DNA from: Ligustrum vulgare
Taxonomy: Eukaryota; Streptophyta; Magnoliopsida; Lamiales; Oleaceae
Direction of reading: 5' to 3'
Assembly (NCBI GenBank): GCA_963555705.1
Contig: OY743181.1
Location: 30,260,513 to 30,324,512 of the forward strand
Length of the DNA: 64,000 nucleotides
Both the position numbers and the translations under genes were made by a program. The notes beneath the pieces are model-generated. The model saw only the letters and a program-made list of their open reading frames with translations. It was not told where the DNA came from and did no database searches. How positions within the stretch are numbered: the first letter of the stretch is position 1; every line of letters begins with the position of its first letter. This document shows, one piece after another, positions 43,391-55,363 of the stretch.

Positions 43391-43606
43391 CTCTCACTCC
43401 CTTTTCTCCATTTTACACATTTATATTTTTCGCACCCAATTTATATTTGCTTGAAATGAGTACTGATGCATTGGAGTGCAAATGGTAGTCACCTCGGCCC
43501 CCTTTGCAAGCTGATTGTTTGTCCTAGTATGTAAGAGATCCAAGTGTTCAAGAGGGAGGAGCTAAGACGTGTTGATCCAATGTCCTACCAGATTTTGTGG
43601 TCAACA
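43391..43606 (+). repeat. Truncated 3' LTR of the gypsy element
   Basis: Matches the last part of the 5' LTR (TTTTTCGCACCCAATTTATA, the AGTGCAAA block, GTGGTCAACA end) and is followed by the AGTAG target duplication. The upstream 620 bp expected for a complete LTR are replaced by the foreign segment. Confidence 0.85.
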
Positions 43607-43611
43607 AGTAG

Positions 43612-46038
43612 TAAGCACTTGCAATACATGTCTTATGTATATGATGAATGTGAAAGTAATGTTTTTTAAGTACTAATATTGCTATTGAAAGTAATGACGT
43701 AATTGATATCGTCAGAGAAAAATTGTATATGAAAAATTGATTTCAATTCTTAATATATTAATATTTTATTGAAAATATTTCGTCCAATTCTTCAAAATAT
43801 ATATTAGACAATTATTTAAAATGTCGGCTTATTAAATAAACAGTGTGTGATATATTAAGAAGTAATTCGATATCATAAAATATTAGGCAAATCAATAATT
43901 GCCTTAAAAAAAATATTTACGATAAGTCGTGTATAAATGTATAAAAAAATTGGGCATAGATAAATTAAATTAATTTGTTGGAATATATTTATAATGAAAA
44001 TAATTTAACATTATGCTCATGTTTAAGAGAAATTAAAATAAGATGTTAATCCAAATCAAAGTAGCACAATTAATTTTAACCATACATCTTATCGGACACA
44101 TAACTTTTCAACCATATTTTATTAATTTCTATTAAAATCTATTCAAAGTTTAATTTAATCATCACCAAACAATGACTATATAAATTTAAACTAAAATTTC
44201 AGTTTTAATTTTTTCTTTTCCAAAGAGTTTTGAAATTATTTATTTTATTTTCTTAATTAGAAAATAAATTTAAAAAATAAATTTCCTTTTATTGCACAAC
44301 AAATGGCTAAAAGATAGTTCCTTGAATTAAAAATAGAAAAAAATCTATTAAATATATAAACACACTATTTGAAATGATCAATGGAGTTATCACGAGAAAT
44401 AAAATTTGATGGGACAATATTTTAAAAGTAAATTAAAAAGTAGCAACGCTAAATTAATATTAATTGAATAAAAAATTTCAATTTAGTCAACGTGGATAAA
44501 TTAATATTTTTGAAATAAAAATTAAAATAAATGTAAAATAAGTTTCAATAGATGAACTAAAGGTATTATTGGGAAAAAGAAAAAATGTGAAGATAAGATG
44601 AGAAATCAAAAGATTCTCACTCATCCACACTTTTAAGATAATTGTAATGTAATTGTAATGATAATGTAAATGTAGATGTAGATAGATGTAGATTTGCGCA
44701 GAAGTCCAAAATCCCAAACGACCAAAACCATTTGTTACGAAACGCCCATTAAAACACACCAAAACCCTCTCCCCTACTCCTATAATCACGCTGCCATCTT
44801 CTACTCTGCCCAAGAAGGTACCTTTTGTTCATATTTTAAAAGATCAACGTATGTGTTTTGGTTGGGGGTGGTTTTGGTGATGTTGGGCAGTCATGAAACT
44901 CTCATCGGCGACGGAGCCAGTGGACGCTAGAAATGTGGAAGCCATAATGTTTTTGGATTGGGTTGGGTTGGGTTGTGTTAGGTGGGATGGGGTGAGGTGG
45001 GGAAGGGAAGGAGAATTTTGGTGGTTTGTTTTTGTTTTCCTTATTTTTTATTCGTTAATTATTATAGTTGTGTATTTTATGGAAAAAAAAGGGAGTTACT
45101 ATTTTACCCTATAAAAATTAGTCAAACTCTGTTAATAATCACTATTTCAATCAACTAATAGTGATTTGTATTCTAATGAATATATTTCTTGTGTAAGCTA
45201 TCTTCATAAGCATCACAAGTACTAATCGTTCCTCACAAATGAAGAAAGGGCTACGTTCGATAAATGACACACGAAGCATGATAGCATGAAAACTAAGCGA
45301 TGAAAGAGAGAAAGAATTGAGCATTTACTATTGACTTCCAAACAAATGTAAGGTTAACACCTCAGTCTTGGGCAATGCGCTTCGAAAGAGCAAAGCTTTT
45401 AAAATCATTTAAACACTCTTTCATAAGGTTTTCAAACTTAGCAAAATCAACTTTGATCAAAACCTTTGAAAAACTAAGTTTTTAGTTATTTTTCGACGAG
45501 GTCGATCACATGAGCACGATGTCGACCGCATTGACCTACTTTTGAACTACAATGGATATTTTCTCATAACGGAAACTTTGAGGTTGAACGCATTTGACGA
45601 GGTCGACTGCAAGAGGCAGAATGTGCAGAATTTGATCTATAAATAGTATTTTCTCTTGCATTCAATTCTAACAACTAAGATGAGATTTTAGGAAAGCCTT
45701 CTAGTGAGAAATTCATTATTTATTTGATTTATATTCATCTATCTTAATTGAAAACTGATTGATCTAAACTTAGTTTTATCAAACTTATCAAAGTTTTTGA
45801 AAAAAAGTTTTTGTTAAGATTCTTGGTTTACATTGTATAAACTTCTTCACCATCTTCACATCATGTATTAAAATTAAAGTATATGTGTCTCTTTGTTCTA
45901 AACTTTTTTCAATCTTTTAAAGAGAGATTTTCTATTGAAGAACTTTGATCAATTGTAATATATTTTTTATTATCATTTGATTCATCAAAGTTCCATTGTC
46001 TAAAAACTTTAAGCTTAGCTTGTTGTTAATTATTCAAG
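43612..46038. other. Intergenic DNA; one weak gene-start candidate
   Basis: 43612-44600 is AT-rich with no gene seen. Around 44694-44820 the DNA becomes C-rich and a possible donor (AAGAAG|GTACC) lies at 44817. A possible acceptor (TTGGGCAG) precedes an ATG at 44893, opening a 73-codon frame (MKLSSATEPVDARNVEA...). No known protein is recognised and nothing follows it, so a truncated 5' end of a gene is only a possibility. 45480-46030 looks like LTR sequence, with GACGAGGTCGA repeated twice, but ends were not resolved. Confidence 0.35.
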
Positions 46039-46560
46039 TGTTAGCTTTTGAGTGCATTTTACATGCACATTTCATTTCATTCCTTTAAAATAGCAACTTT
46101 TATGTATCTTGAGCAAATATCTACTCATTTATGTATATTTTGTGTTTAAATAGGTTAATATTCAAGTTTGAGATGAAAAAGCACAAATAGAAGATCAAAC
46201 CATGCTGAAAATGAAACTATGAGGACAAAGATATCACTTTCCAATAATTCAGGATCAACCATGCAATTAAAGGAGGGACTAGATCACACATTTCTAAAAG
46301 TCGGGGGACTTCAATTGCAATTTTTGAAGGACTTATTTGAAAGAAAATGTAGGGACTGAATTGATCAACCCTGAAAGATGGAGGACTGGAATGCAATAAA
46401 AAAAGATATGGGTTGCAAAGGTTCAATTAGAATAAGCCATGCGACCGCATAGGCCATTTTCAATCGATTTTCGAAATTTCTTTATGTTTTTAATATTTTG
46501 ACTTAGGGGCGTGTTTGGCTTCCTTTTGGGCGCATTTTTAGGTCTAGTTTTTTGGACTAA
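46039..46560 (+). repeat. LTR-like segment A, inverted partner of segment B
   Basis: Begins TGTTAGCTTTTGAGTGCATT and contains AATATCTACTCATTTATG, then AATAGGTTAATATTCAAG, and several GGGACTnnATTG-type motifs. The same series is found on the minus strand at 48177 down to about 47700. It breaks off at 46560, where a Helitron end begins. Confidence 0.65.
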
Positions 46561-47170
46561 CTAGCGTTTCACCCGTGCGATGCACAAAAATTATCGTATA
46601 CAATATATATACATTTAGTGACACAGATTGATTAATTTATATATTTGTTTGTTGGTGAATTACTAACTAAGTGACACAAATAAGAAACATGGCAATATGT
46701 AAATTAGTTAACTAAAGCAAATAGATAACAACATGAAACTTAGAATAAAACTAATTAATCTAAATACTTTGATGAAAATATAAACTTGATAATTAAAATA
46801 AGCTACATAACATAAAAGAAAGTGAATTTAGTTTTCATAACTATACTAATCTCTTCTTTTAAAAAATCAATTAGTGGTAGTTAATCAATCAACCAAATTA
46901 CATGGAAAATTTTTAACATTACCTAACTTGTGTAATAAATTCCAATTACAACTTAAAATAATAACACACATTTAAAAGTTACAAAAACCTAAAACAACAT
47001 TCATAATCACAAAAACATAAACATAAACATAAATGCTCAACATCCATAAACAACCTAAAATACTTAATAAGAGATAAACTAGTCAACAATTTCAACACAA
47101 TAATATTAACCCATAATAAACTAACAACAACATTTAACAAACAATATAAACATATGAATAATACTCAACA
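46561..47170 (-). mobile_element. Probable Helitron 3' end and body
   Basis: On the minus strand the sequence ends TGCATCGCACGGGTGAAACGCTAG followed by T. Here GTGC...GCAC can form a short hairpin just before CTAG, as Helitrons end. The flanking A/T fits AT-target insertion into LTR-like segment A. The interior to about 47170 is AT-rich and non-coding. The 5' end was not found. Confidence 0.5.
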
Positions 47171-47479
47171 TAAAGATTAAAAACAAGAGAATAAAGAAAA
47201 CTCCCCCTTTTTGTAAAGTTCTTGAAGTGAAAACCCAAGAATCATTCACTTTGAATCAAGTTTCTTCATCAACCATTAATATCTTCAACAACTCAAACAC
47301 AAAGCATTAAATGCATAAGAAATAAATGACATTCTTGATGGAAATATGAAAAAAATAACAATAATCAAAAGTCCAACAATAATAAGCAACTTAAATGCAC
47401 AATAACTTTACATAAACATAAAAATATTAACTTAACATTGCATTAAAAGTATGAAAATCAAGATGAAAATTACAAAGAA

Positions 47480-48177
47480 AAGTTAAAGAGGCAAGAACTT
47501 ACATGAGTCCCCCTAAAAATCTGATTTTATCTATTTATAATACTCCAAAATCATCCAAAACCCTAAAAAAAAGGCAAAGATCCGCGAAATTCAGCTTCTG
47601 GGCCGAACCGGGTTGACCCGGTCCGGCCTGGAAATTTCTTTTTTTTTTTTCTAAAGGCGCGCGATCGTGCGTGGTAAACAGCGCGCGATCGCGCGCTTGA
47701 AAAATCTGCTCCAATGTTAGTCTCGGGTCCGTTTTGAGGTCCAAGTCGCGTTCGCGACTTGGTTCGAGCAACGCGATCGCGTGGCTCAGCTGGAGGGTGT
47801 TTTTGCAGCTAAGTCCCTTCCATAATTGCCATTAAGTCCTCCATCTTTTAATCTTGAGCAATTTAGTCCCCAACTTTTCAGTTTTTTTTCAAATATGTCC
47901 TTCTAAAATTGCACTTTAGGCCCTTCAACTTTTGAAATCTTGCAATTTGGTCCCTCGATTAATTGCGCCGCTTGTCCAAAACTTCCCGGAAGTGACAAAA
48001 TGGTCCTCAAACTTCCAATTTCAGCATAATCTGCACTTCTTTTGTGGTTTTTGACCTCGAACTTGGATATTAACCTATTTAAACACAAAGTATGCATAAA
48101 TTAGTAGATATTTGTCCAAGATGTTCCAAACAATGCTAATTTAAAGGTATAAAAAGTGTATAAAAATGCACTTAACA
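47480..48177 (-). repeat. LTR-like segment B with U3-type palindromes and TATA box
   Basis: On the minus strand it begins TGTTAAGTGCATTTTTATAC at 48177 and runs through repeated GGGACTAAATTGC-type motifs (47850-47960). GC-rich palindromes follow (GCGATCGC at 47773-47780 and 47685-47692), then a TATA-like TATTATAAATAGA near 47530. This is promoter-region order for an LTR. It cuts off the FAR1 fragment at its right edge. Confidence 0.65.
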
Positions 48178-48182
48178 GGCAT

Positions 48183-48698
48183 CTATCTCCAACAATCGTA
48201 CCTGCTGACATGTGGGAATATTCGCCTTTGAAAACTGATTTACAAGTGCCTTCTTAGTGGCAGTTACCTGACGATGTGATATCAACAAGTGTACCCTACT
48301 AGGAGTAGTAAGAGCATGATTGTGTTCCTCTATAAATTTACTGACAACCCAACATTGCCCAGTCTGTTACTTTACTACTGACATTCTTGCATTACACCCG
48401 CACCGCGTTTGACCACATTTTCTTTCTCGCGTACGTTCAACATCATCCTTGTGTTGTATTTGATATGTCTCGTCTGTTTTACCTTCTTTGGAGCACACAT
48501 ATAATTTCCTAACATATTCGTTAGTTGATTTCTTTTTCTTGCAATTACCCACTCTGATACTAAATCCCGCCTCCCTAGCATACTGATTGTAAAAATCTTG
48601 TGCATCTTCATGGGAGTGAAACTCTAATCCAATCTTAGGTTTTGAATTATGAGAAACTTGGGGAATGAATACATTATCATCAATCTCATATTCCATTC
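48183..48698 (-). pseudogene. FAR1-related (FRS) DNA-binding domain fragment with premature stop
   Basis: Minus-strand frame from ATG at 48694-48696: acidic N-terminus, then a FAR1/WRKY-GCM1-type zinc-binding domain. The landmarks are FHSHEDAQDFYNQYAREAGF, RKLYVCSKEG, then CGQTRCGCNARMSVVK. A TAA at 48367-48369 interrupts the frame, which continues in phase with QTGQCWVVSKFIEEHNHAL, where the HNH end of the zinc site sits, and a further 40 codons. It then stops abruptly at LTR-like segment B, so the MULE transposase and SWIM regions of FRS proteins are missing. FRS genes derive from Mutator-like transposases and act as transcription factors. A splice-acceptor-like TTAACTAG ends at 48699 just before the ATG. 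Confidence 0.85.
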
Positions 48699-48843
48699 CT
48701 AGTTAATAAAAAAAAATTATTACATCAACAAAATATGCAGTTGCTCATATATCGAATTGATTTCATGTGTAGTCATCATTTCAACATTAAATCATAACAT
48801 TAATCAATTAAATTAGTAACTTCTCTTGGTCAAAAATTAGATA

Positions 48844-48845
<2 letters not shown>

Positions 48846-48912
<67 letters not shown>
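48846..48912. repeat. (AT)n microsatellite
   Basis: About 33 AT/TA units in pure tandem, upstream of the FAR1 fragment. Confidence 0.95.
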
Positions 48913-48915
<3 letters not shown>

Positions 48916-49252
48916 TGCCTTCAAAACAAAACGGAAGATATAAAATCACATCAACAAAAACACATATTATAAACTTCACAAAAATTGTGGTTCATTATTC
49001 AAAATTTACTATAGATTTTAACTAAAATATAAACACTACACTAAAAATTGTGGTCTCATTAGGGCTGTTCATTTAAACCTAAAATATGAACAAAACACAA
49101 ATAAACTAATTCAAAAAATTAAGAAAGTTCAGATATACTGTAAAAACATTTTACACAACTTAAAACATTAACAAATTTAGCCTCTATTTCACAAACATGT
49201 TTTTAAAACCACATTTTTCCAAATTATTTTTTAATTACACAAATGTTCTAAC

Positions 49253-50584
49253 TGTAACGCCCCAAATTTTTAAAAGAGTCGAAGGCTCGAAGCGTTACCA
49301 AATTCATAATTTTATTTATTTGTTATAAATAATGCGGAATATAACATGATTTTGTAAAACGTGATCTTCGGAAAATAAATATTGTCTTTGTAAATTTAAA
49401 GAGAACGTCAATAATTAAACACACTTTACATAAGATCCAAATAACATGATTTACCATTGACTTAAAGAAATATAATATAGATAAGGCACAAAGAATAGTT
49501 AAATAATATTCCAAAAACAAAAATAGAAAACACTTAAAATGTTGTTGACAAATAATAATAAATCTAGGAATTTATATTTTGATCTTTTTACTTGGCATCC
49601 CATAGGCACCTACTCTTCCAATCTTCCACGCATCCAACACGAACCATATAAATTTGAAATTGTTAAGTAAGAGTGAGAATAAAAATACCCAGTAAGATAC
49701 GTGCCAATTCTAATCCGTCATAATATATATATAAAGCACATTCATACCAATTATTTTTCCTCGTTTAGAGCAGCTGACCGCGATAACAACTAACTCAAGG
49801 AATTACATAAGATTCCCCACATCGATCCCGAAGGATTAAACATAGCATCCCGAAGGATTTAACATAGCATAGACCCGAAGGTATTAAGGTATTAAAAGGT
49901 ACATTATATAAACATTATGAAGAATTTAGAATTATACCACTTGCACGTAATGTATCTTACCTCGTAATTGATCAAACGAATTTTGAACGAAAATATAATT
50001 GCACGTTGAAGATCCAAAACGTGTGTTTGATTTGTCTTGAAAAATATCGTGATTGAAGTGCTTTGAAATATTTCTGAATTTCTATGTCGAGACAATATAT
50101 TTTTGCGTGATAAATCACTAACTCGTTAACTATATTTATAGATGAAATTTACGTCACAAAAGTTGAGTTATAATATAATTAAAACTCGTAAATCGTGCGA
50201 ATGTTACTGCTAACGGATGAGCATGAAATCTCAACAATTAGAATGGTATTCAAATTTCTCAAACAAATAAAATTATTACACGCTGGAGGTTGAGAGAATA
50301 GAAACTGGTTTGAACTAAATTAAATTCCATATCAATCTAAAGTCTAATTCTAGTCAAAATACTACCTATACACGTGTATATAGCTTTGGAAAGTTTAAAA
50401 TTATAATAACTCAATTAATTAGTAATTAAAGGTAACATCTTCTAAGTTCTAACTACAATATCTTGAGCATAACCTATCAAAATTGATTTCCTCTTGCGTC
50501 AAGACTCCTAATTAATCAGGATCTACAAAATGAGTATAATACTGATATAGTGACTATCATCATATAAATAATTAATTATCTAAC
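49253..50584 (-). mobile_element. Solo LTR, left part (TGTAACGCCCC family), CTAAC duplication
   Basis: Starts TGTAACGCCCC at 49253, with CTAAC at 49248-49252. Its body carries the same GTAAGAGTGAG...GTAAGATACGTGCC block as the LTR at 2198. It is interrupted at 50584 by a nested gypsy element and resumes at 58208. Orientation is given by analogy with the 2198 copy. No internal region or second LTR is present, so it is a solo LTR. Confidence 0.85.
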
Positions 50585-52007
50585 TGTTCACTAATATCTC
50601 GCGATGCGAGATATCCCCGCAAGTGCACGGGTCGTGAGAAGTAATAAAGTGGACTTAGGAGTTCGGATTATCGTCCCATGAGGACTGCTATTAAGTACCG
50701 AAATGTGTTAGTTCCTAACTCTATTTGAACGGGCGAATTTGTTTGAGATTGTTAACTACAACTAAAGAATTAAACTAAAGAAATAAAATTGCGAAATTGC
50801 TTTTGTTTTTAAATACGATTGTAAAATAGTTGGGAATCCCGATTTCACCTAGCCAATTATATTAACTACAATTCAAGTTTTATTTCCTAATTATGCATTT
50901 GGTCGAATTCACTAATTTAAATTGAAATTCCTCTCTCGAGTTTAAATCAATTCTACCTAAATAAGTCAACCATGTATCTCTACAGAGGGTCCGAATATTC
51001 CTTATCTAGATGCATAACACACAAGAATTCACACACGACCGCAATAATAACACGAGTATATCTCTATCTCTTGTTCAATTACTGAATTTATTATCACGTT
51101 CTAAATTATTAACTCACCTCTCGGATTATGGAAATAACTCAATAAATCATGAATTGGTGATCAAGCAATTCAAGGATTAAGAACAATAATAAATCAATAC
51201 ATGCAACAAAACATTAAAACAACGGAATTTGGAATTAAATTAATATAACTAGACTACATCGTTCATCCCAACATAGAATTTAGTTACACATCATCATGAA
51301 ATAACAAAAACAGTAAAAATAAACGTTCATTGAAAAACAATATAAAGAATGGAAAGATTGCACCAATTATCAATTCTTCAATTGTTTTCAATTCAGGCCC
51401 CTCTGCGATACTTGATTCTCCAAGAATTTGATGTTGAATTCTCTATTGTGGCTCGTTCTATGGAGAGGCAAAGGTCTGAATTTCGTGCCTCTTATGTTGT
51501 ATATATAGATTTTGAATAAAACCTAGGTCAAAAAGCCCAAAGCCTGTCAAAAATCGCGAGAAAAATCTGATCTGCGGCCCAGTCGGACAAGCGCGCGATC
51601 ACGCAGGCGTAATGCCGGCGATCGCGTGGAAGACCCAAAAACTCTTGGGTTATAATTTACAACCATCTCGCGATCGCGACTTCATCTTTCTTCCGGATGT
51701 ACAAGTTAGTCCCTGACTTTTAATTGCACCTTCAGTCCTCAACTTTAAATTGTTGCAATTTAGTCCCCAAACTTTATCTTCTTCTCGGTTTGACCATTCA
51801 AGCTCTTAATTCATTCAATTAGGTCCTCCAACCTCTGATTTAGTCACTTTGGCACCAAGCATGTTTCCCGGTTGTTGTCACAAACTCCTCACTTGTCCAA
51901 TTTAGCTCCAATTAACATCCAATCGTGTCATTTTTCCATTAATTGCTTCATTCTTCTTTAATTGGGACAGTTTCTGAAAAGTAAACAAATAAACATAAAT
52001 TAAATAG
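50585..52007 (-). repeat. 3' LTR of the nested gypsy element
   Basis: Matches the copy at 56687-58202 over about 1.4 kb with few differences, from TGTTCACTAATATCTCGC to AAATTAAATAG. It lacks the last 71 bp or so of the other copy and a 26-28-bp piece near 51670 between GCGAT direct repeats. High identity suggests a fairly recent insertion. Confidence 0.9.
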
Positions 52008-54041
52008 CAAACTGTAATGACTAAAGTGAAAAATCAAGAACTACAGTCCTCCAACCCATCAATACACACAAATTCCAACTATTTTACCCCCAAACTTGCC
52101 TTTTAGCATGATTGGTTCTAATTTAGGGGTGGGATGTCTAACGATCTAAGTTCAGGGATTTTTGAGTCATTCCTAAGTTCACATTGCATAAATTTTCCCC
52201 ACATGTATTAAACAAAATCCCTTACACAAGAAATTATCCAACACGGGCTATGTGCGCAATAAATATGAATCTAGCAAAACATAACTAGTTCAACATAAGT
52301 TCATGCTTTCATGTTGTCCACTTTTCAAGCATAAACACAAATTGATTTATACTATATCCTAGGCAATAAACATGTCAACAAACTTTTCTATTTTTTTTCT
52401 TTATATAAATAGCCCCTAAAGAATCGAATGAATATAAAATGAGTGAAGAATGCAATGAATTTTCACCCCCAAACTTGAAATGAACATTGTCCTCAATGTT
52501 TGTCAAAAAGATTCAACAAAAGAAAACAAGACAAAGAAAAGAGAACGAGAACTTCCCAAGTTTAGAGGATGTATTTCTTTGAAGCTTCCTGTTGCACTGT
52601 CTTGGATTAATCGACCATTTTCTTTCTTTTCCCGATTTGGTTTGAGGTGTCCTGATTGATGTTTACCTTGCAAATAAGAGATAAGTAACATTAGAAGTCA
52701 TAAACATCAATAAGAAAAATGGAAGTTCAGTGCCACACCCCCAAACTAAGGTTAAAGCAAAATTTTTAATTTTCAACAATGGTAGACCACACATATTTAA
52801 GCCCTGATATAGCCTAGAAAAAACACCAATTTTTCCTAGCCATATTTTGATACATTAAAGTTCACAGCATGGTCTACAACATATTAAAAATTCAGGTCTT
52901 TTGGAGCTCAATAGGGTCATGTAAAACTATGGCAAAGTTGGTGACGTGAGTGGATTTTCAGGTGCAATGGCCTGCAGTGGCCTTGCATTGAGGCTGCCAT
53001 GGTGCTAGATTTGTTTTCATGAATTCTGTGAAATGAAGTGAACTAATTCATGAACTACACACATATAATCAATGAGAAACATATCATGAAGATAAATGCT
53101 CGGAAGAATGTCTCAAATTAGCACTAGAATGTCTTTGTGGAATTTCATCAAATACATGGTGTGCATTGAAAAATCGAAGGGTATGCATAGGTTTGGAGGC
53201 ATGAATGAACCAAGAATTTTTTCTACTAAACCACAAATCACCTTCTCCAACATCTAACCTAAGCCCAATCTTCACCATTCACAATTTAAAAATCCAAGAT
53301 CTCAAATAAAATTTCAAACTTTTGAGTAAATATTGATTTAAGTGAAGAATTACGTACCATTGATTGGATTTTGAAGTCATGTACGCAATGATAGTGACGC
53401 AACAAAGTGTTGATGACATGCACACAAGATGTAAGATCAAATATGAGGTGATTGGGGGAGATAAAACGGGTTTATAATGTTTGAAATTGAAAACATGAGG
53501 AAAAACACTTAAACTGCCGAATTTGGTCCAGTATAGCCACGCGATCGCCTAGCTAGAGTGCCAGCGATCGCGTGGGTCAAGGTTTAACAGTCTGTTCATT
53601 TTTAAACTCAAACTCGTGATCGCCATATCCTATTGTCACGCGATCGCGTGGTTCCCTTCTGTAATTTTTCCTATTTTTGATTTCCAAAATCATTTTTATC
53701 CCCCTAATCACTTCATGATCGATGCAATGATTTTCCAAACCTTATCGTCATGATTCAAACTAGTGTGTGTGTGAGTTTGGAATGACGATAAAAACCTAGC
53801 TTAATATAAACATGCAAAATTAAAAACATACCTAAATATGCAAAGATAGTACAACAAGCAATAGCGTTTTAACATGTAAACATGTAAAACCCTCAAACAC
53901 AGTTCCTATCATGCATATATTTAATATTTTAATACTAAAATAAATAATAAAAGCGTAATAAGTAAAAGGGAAGAAAGGTTGGGTTGCCTCCCAACAAGCG
54001 CTCCGTTTTAAGTCTAAAGCTCGACTTTTTGCACTTCTTTA
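52008..54041 (-). other. Non-coding 3' internal region of the nested element
   Basis: Between the protease stop and the 3' LTR. Short CCCCCAAACTTG-type polypurine-like tracts (minus strand CAAGTTTGGGGG) occur at about 52088 and 52468. Three GCGATCGC palindromes lie at 53541, 53564 and 53640. No polymerase motif is found in any frame. Confidence 0.75.
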
Positions 54042-55188
54042 TCATGGAGGCTTGAATGATCCTCTTGAGCCCCTGCACAACTTGCAATTACCTGCCTTGC
54101 ACTTCTCAATCCTTTTCCTCACTCTCTTGAAGTCTAATACTTCATTCTCCACCTTTTGTTGACTAAAATTTGGTTTTTTCTCCTTCTTCAAGTTACTCCT
54201 CTCCTGCTTCGCTTCTAAAATCCCTCTTTGTAATAACGAAGCATTCTCAAGTTTTATCCCTTGCTCCACATTTTCTTCGGGTTTCTGGATCACTCCCTCC
54301 ACCTTGAAGCAACTTTCTTTTAGAACTTCAAGGTCTTGCCTTGGCTTGATACTGAAAGTGACTTGTTCCTTCTCGACCCTAAAGATGATTTCCCCTTTTT
54401 CGATGTCTATGAGAGCTCGCCCTGTTGCAAGAAATGGTCTTCCAAATATCAGGGGCATCTGAGAGTCCTCCTCCATATCAAGGATCACAAAGTCTACAGG
54501 AAAGAAGAACTCGTCCACTTTCACAATCACGTTCTCCACTATCCCATATGGATACTGTATAGACCTGTTCGCAAGCTTTAGTGTGATATTTGTTGGTTTA
54601 GGCTCCCCCAAACCTAGTTTCCTGTATACGGACAAAGGCATTAGATTAACACTAGCCCCTAAGTCACACAATACATTGTTAAAAGTGAAATTACCAATAG
54701 TGCAAGGGATAGAGAAACTCCCTGGATCGATTAATTTTTTTTGGTAATTTCTTTTGAAGTATGGCGCTGCACTCCTCACTCAGTGCTACTGCCTCAAAAT
54801 CAACCAACTTTCTTTTATTTGACAGCATCTCCTTCATAAACTTTAAGTAGAGAGGCATTTGAGCTAGAGCTTCTGCAAATGGGATATTTTTAAGCAGTTT
54901 CTTGAATATTTCCAAAAATTTTCCAAACTGCTGCTCCAACTTAAGCTTTATCAATCGTTGTGGATAAGGAACTGGAGGTACATATGCTTTGACTTGAGGT
55001 CTAACTCGAACTTCTTCTTCCACTTTTTCTTGAGTTTCTGAAGTTGATCCCTGCTCCTTTTCACTTTTCTGTTCTTCCACCACATTTTTCTTCTGGTTCT
55101 TCTGCTTTTCATAATCCTCTACAGTCACTTCAGATAGCTGAACCCCGCTCCTCATTGCTAGTGCATTAACATGCTCACGAGGGTTCAT
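54042..55188 (-). pseudogene. Gag C-terminus and aspartic protease of the nested element
   Basis: Two overlapping minus-strand frames. 55188-54691 carries a Lys/Glu-rich linker, KAYVPPVPYPQRL, then LAQMPLYLKFMKEMLSNKRK and EECSAILQ. A frame change near 54735 leads to 54779-54042 with DPGSFSIPCTIGN, then the protease core CDLGASVNLMP and MPLIFGRPFLATGRALID. The active site reads DLGAS, as in Athila-group proteases, rather than DTG/DSG. The frame ends with a Cys-containing basic tail and a stop at 54042; no RT follows. Confidence 0.85.
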
Positions 55189-55363
55189 TTCAGTGTTGCT
55201 TGGTAATTGTCCCGGCTATCTTGTTGAGCTGCTAGCTGCCAGCTCTCCCATTTGTTTCTTAATTTTTTATTTCAACAGCTTGATTCATTATCTCACCATT
55301 CTGACTCTTGACCAGCTGAATTAACTCTTCTATGTTCTCGGATATGTTTTTCTGAGATTGTTG

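Larger units (their letters stand above)
38708..43606 (+). mobile_element. Ty3/gypsy-type element, gag-protease only, AGTAG target duplication
   Basis: Full insertion with 5-bp direct repeats AGTAG at 38703-38707 and 43607-43611. Parts: 5' LTR 38708-39541; primer site TGGCGCCGTCTGTTGG at 39545-39560; minisatellite leader about 39800-40830; gag 40840-41773; protease 41827-42261; unrelated segment about 42640-43390; 3' LTR remnant about 43391-43606. Reverse transcriptase, RNase H and integrase are absent, so it would depend on other elements. The 3' LTR has only the last 215 bp or so. Confidence 0.88.

Noticed and set aside
44893..45114. 73-codon frame beginning MKLSSATEPVDARN
   Set aside because: Possible first exon, but it runs into a hydrophobic low-complexity tail and no downstream exon was found, so it is only noted in the regional entry.
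48101..48108. TCTACTAA on the minus strand as 5' end of the Helitron that ends at 46561
   Set aside because: The same string lies inside LTR-like segment A at about 46125 with matching sequence on both sides, so it is LTR interior rather than a terminus.
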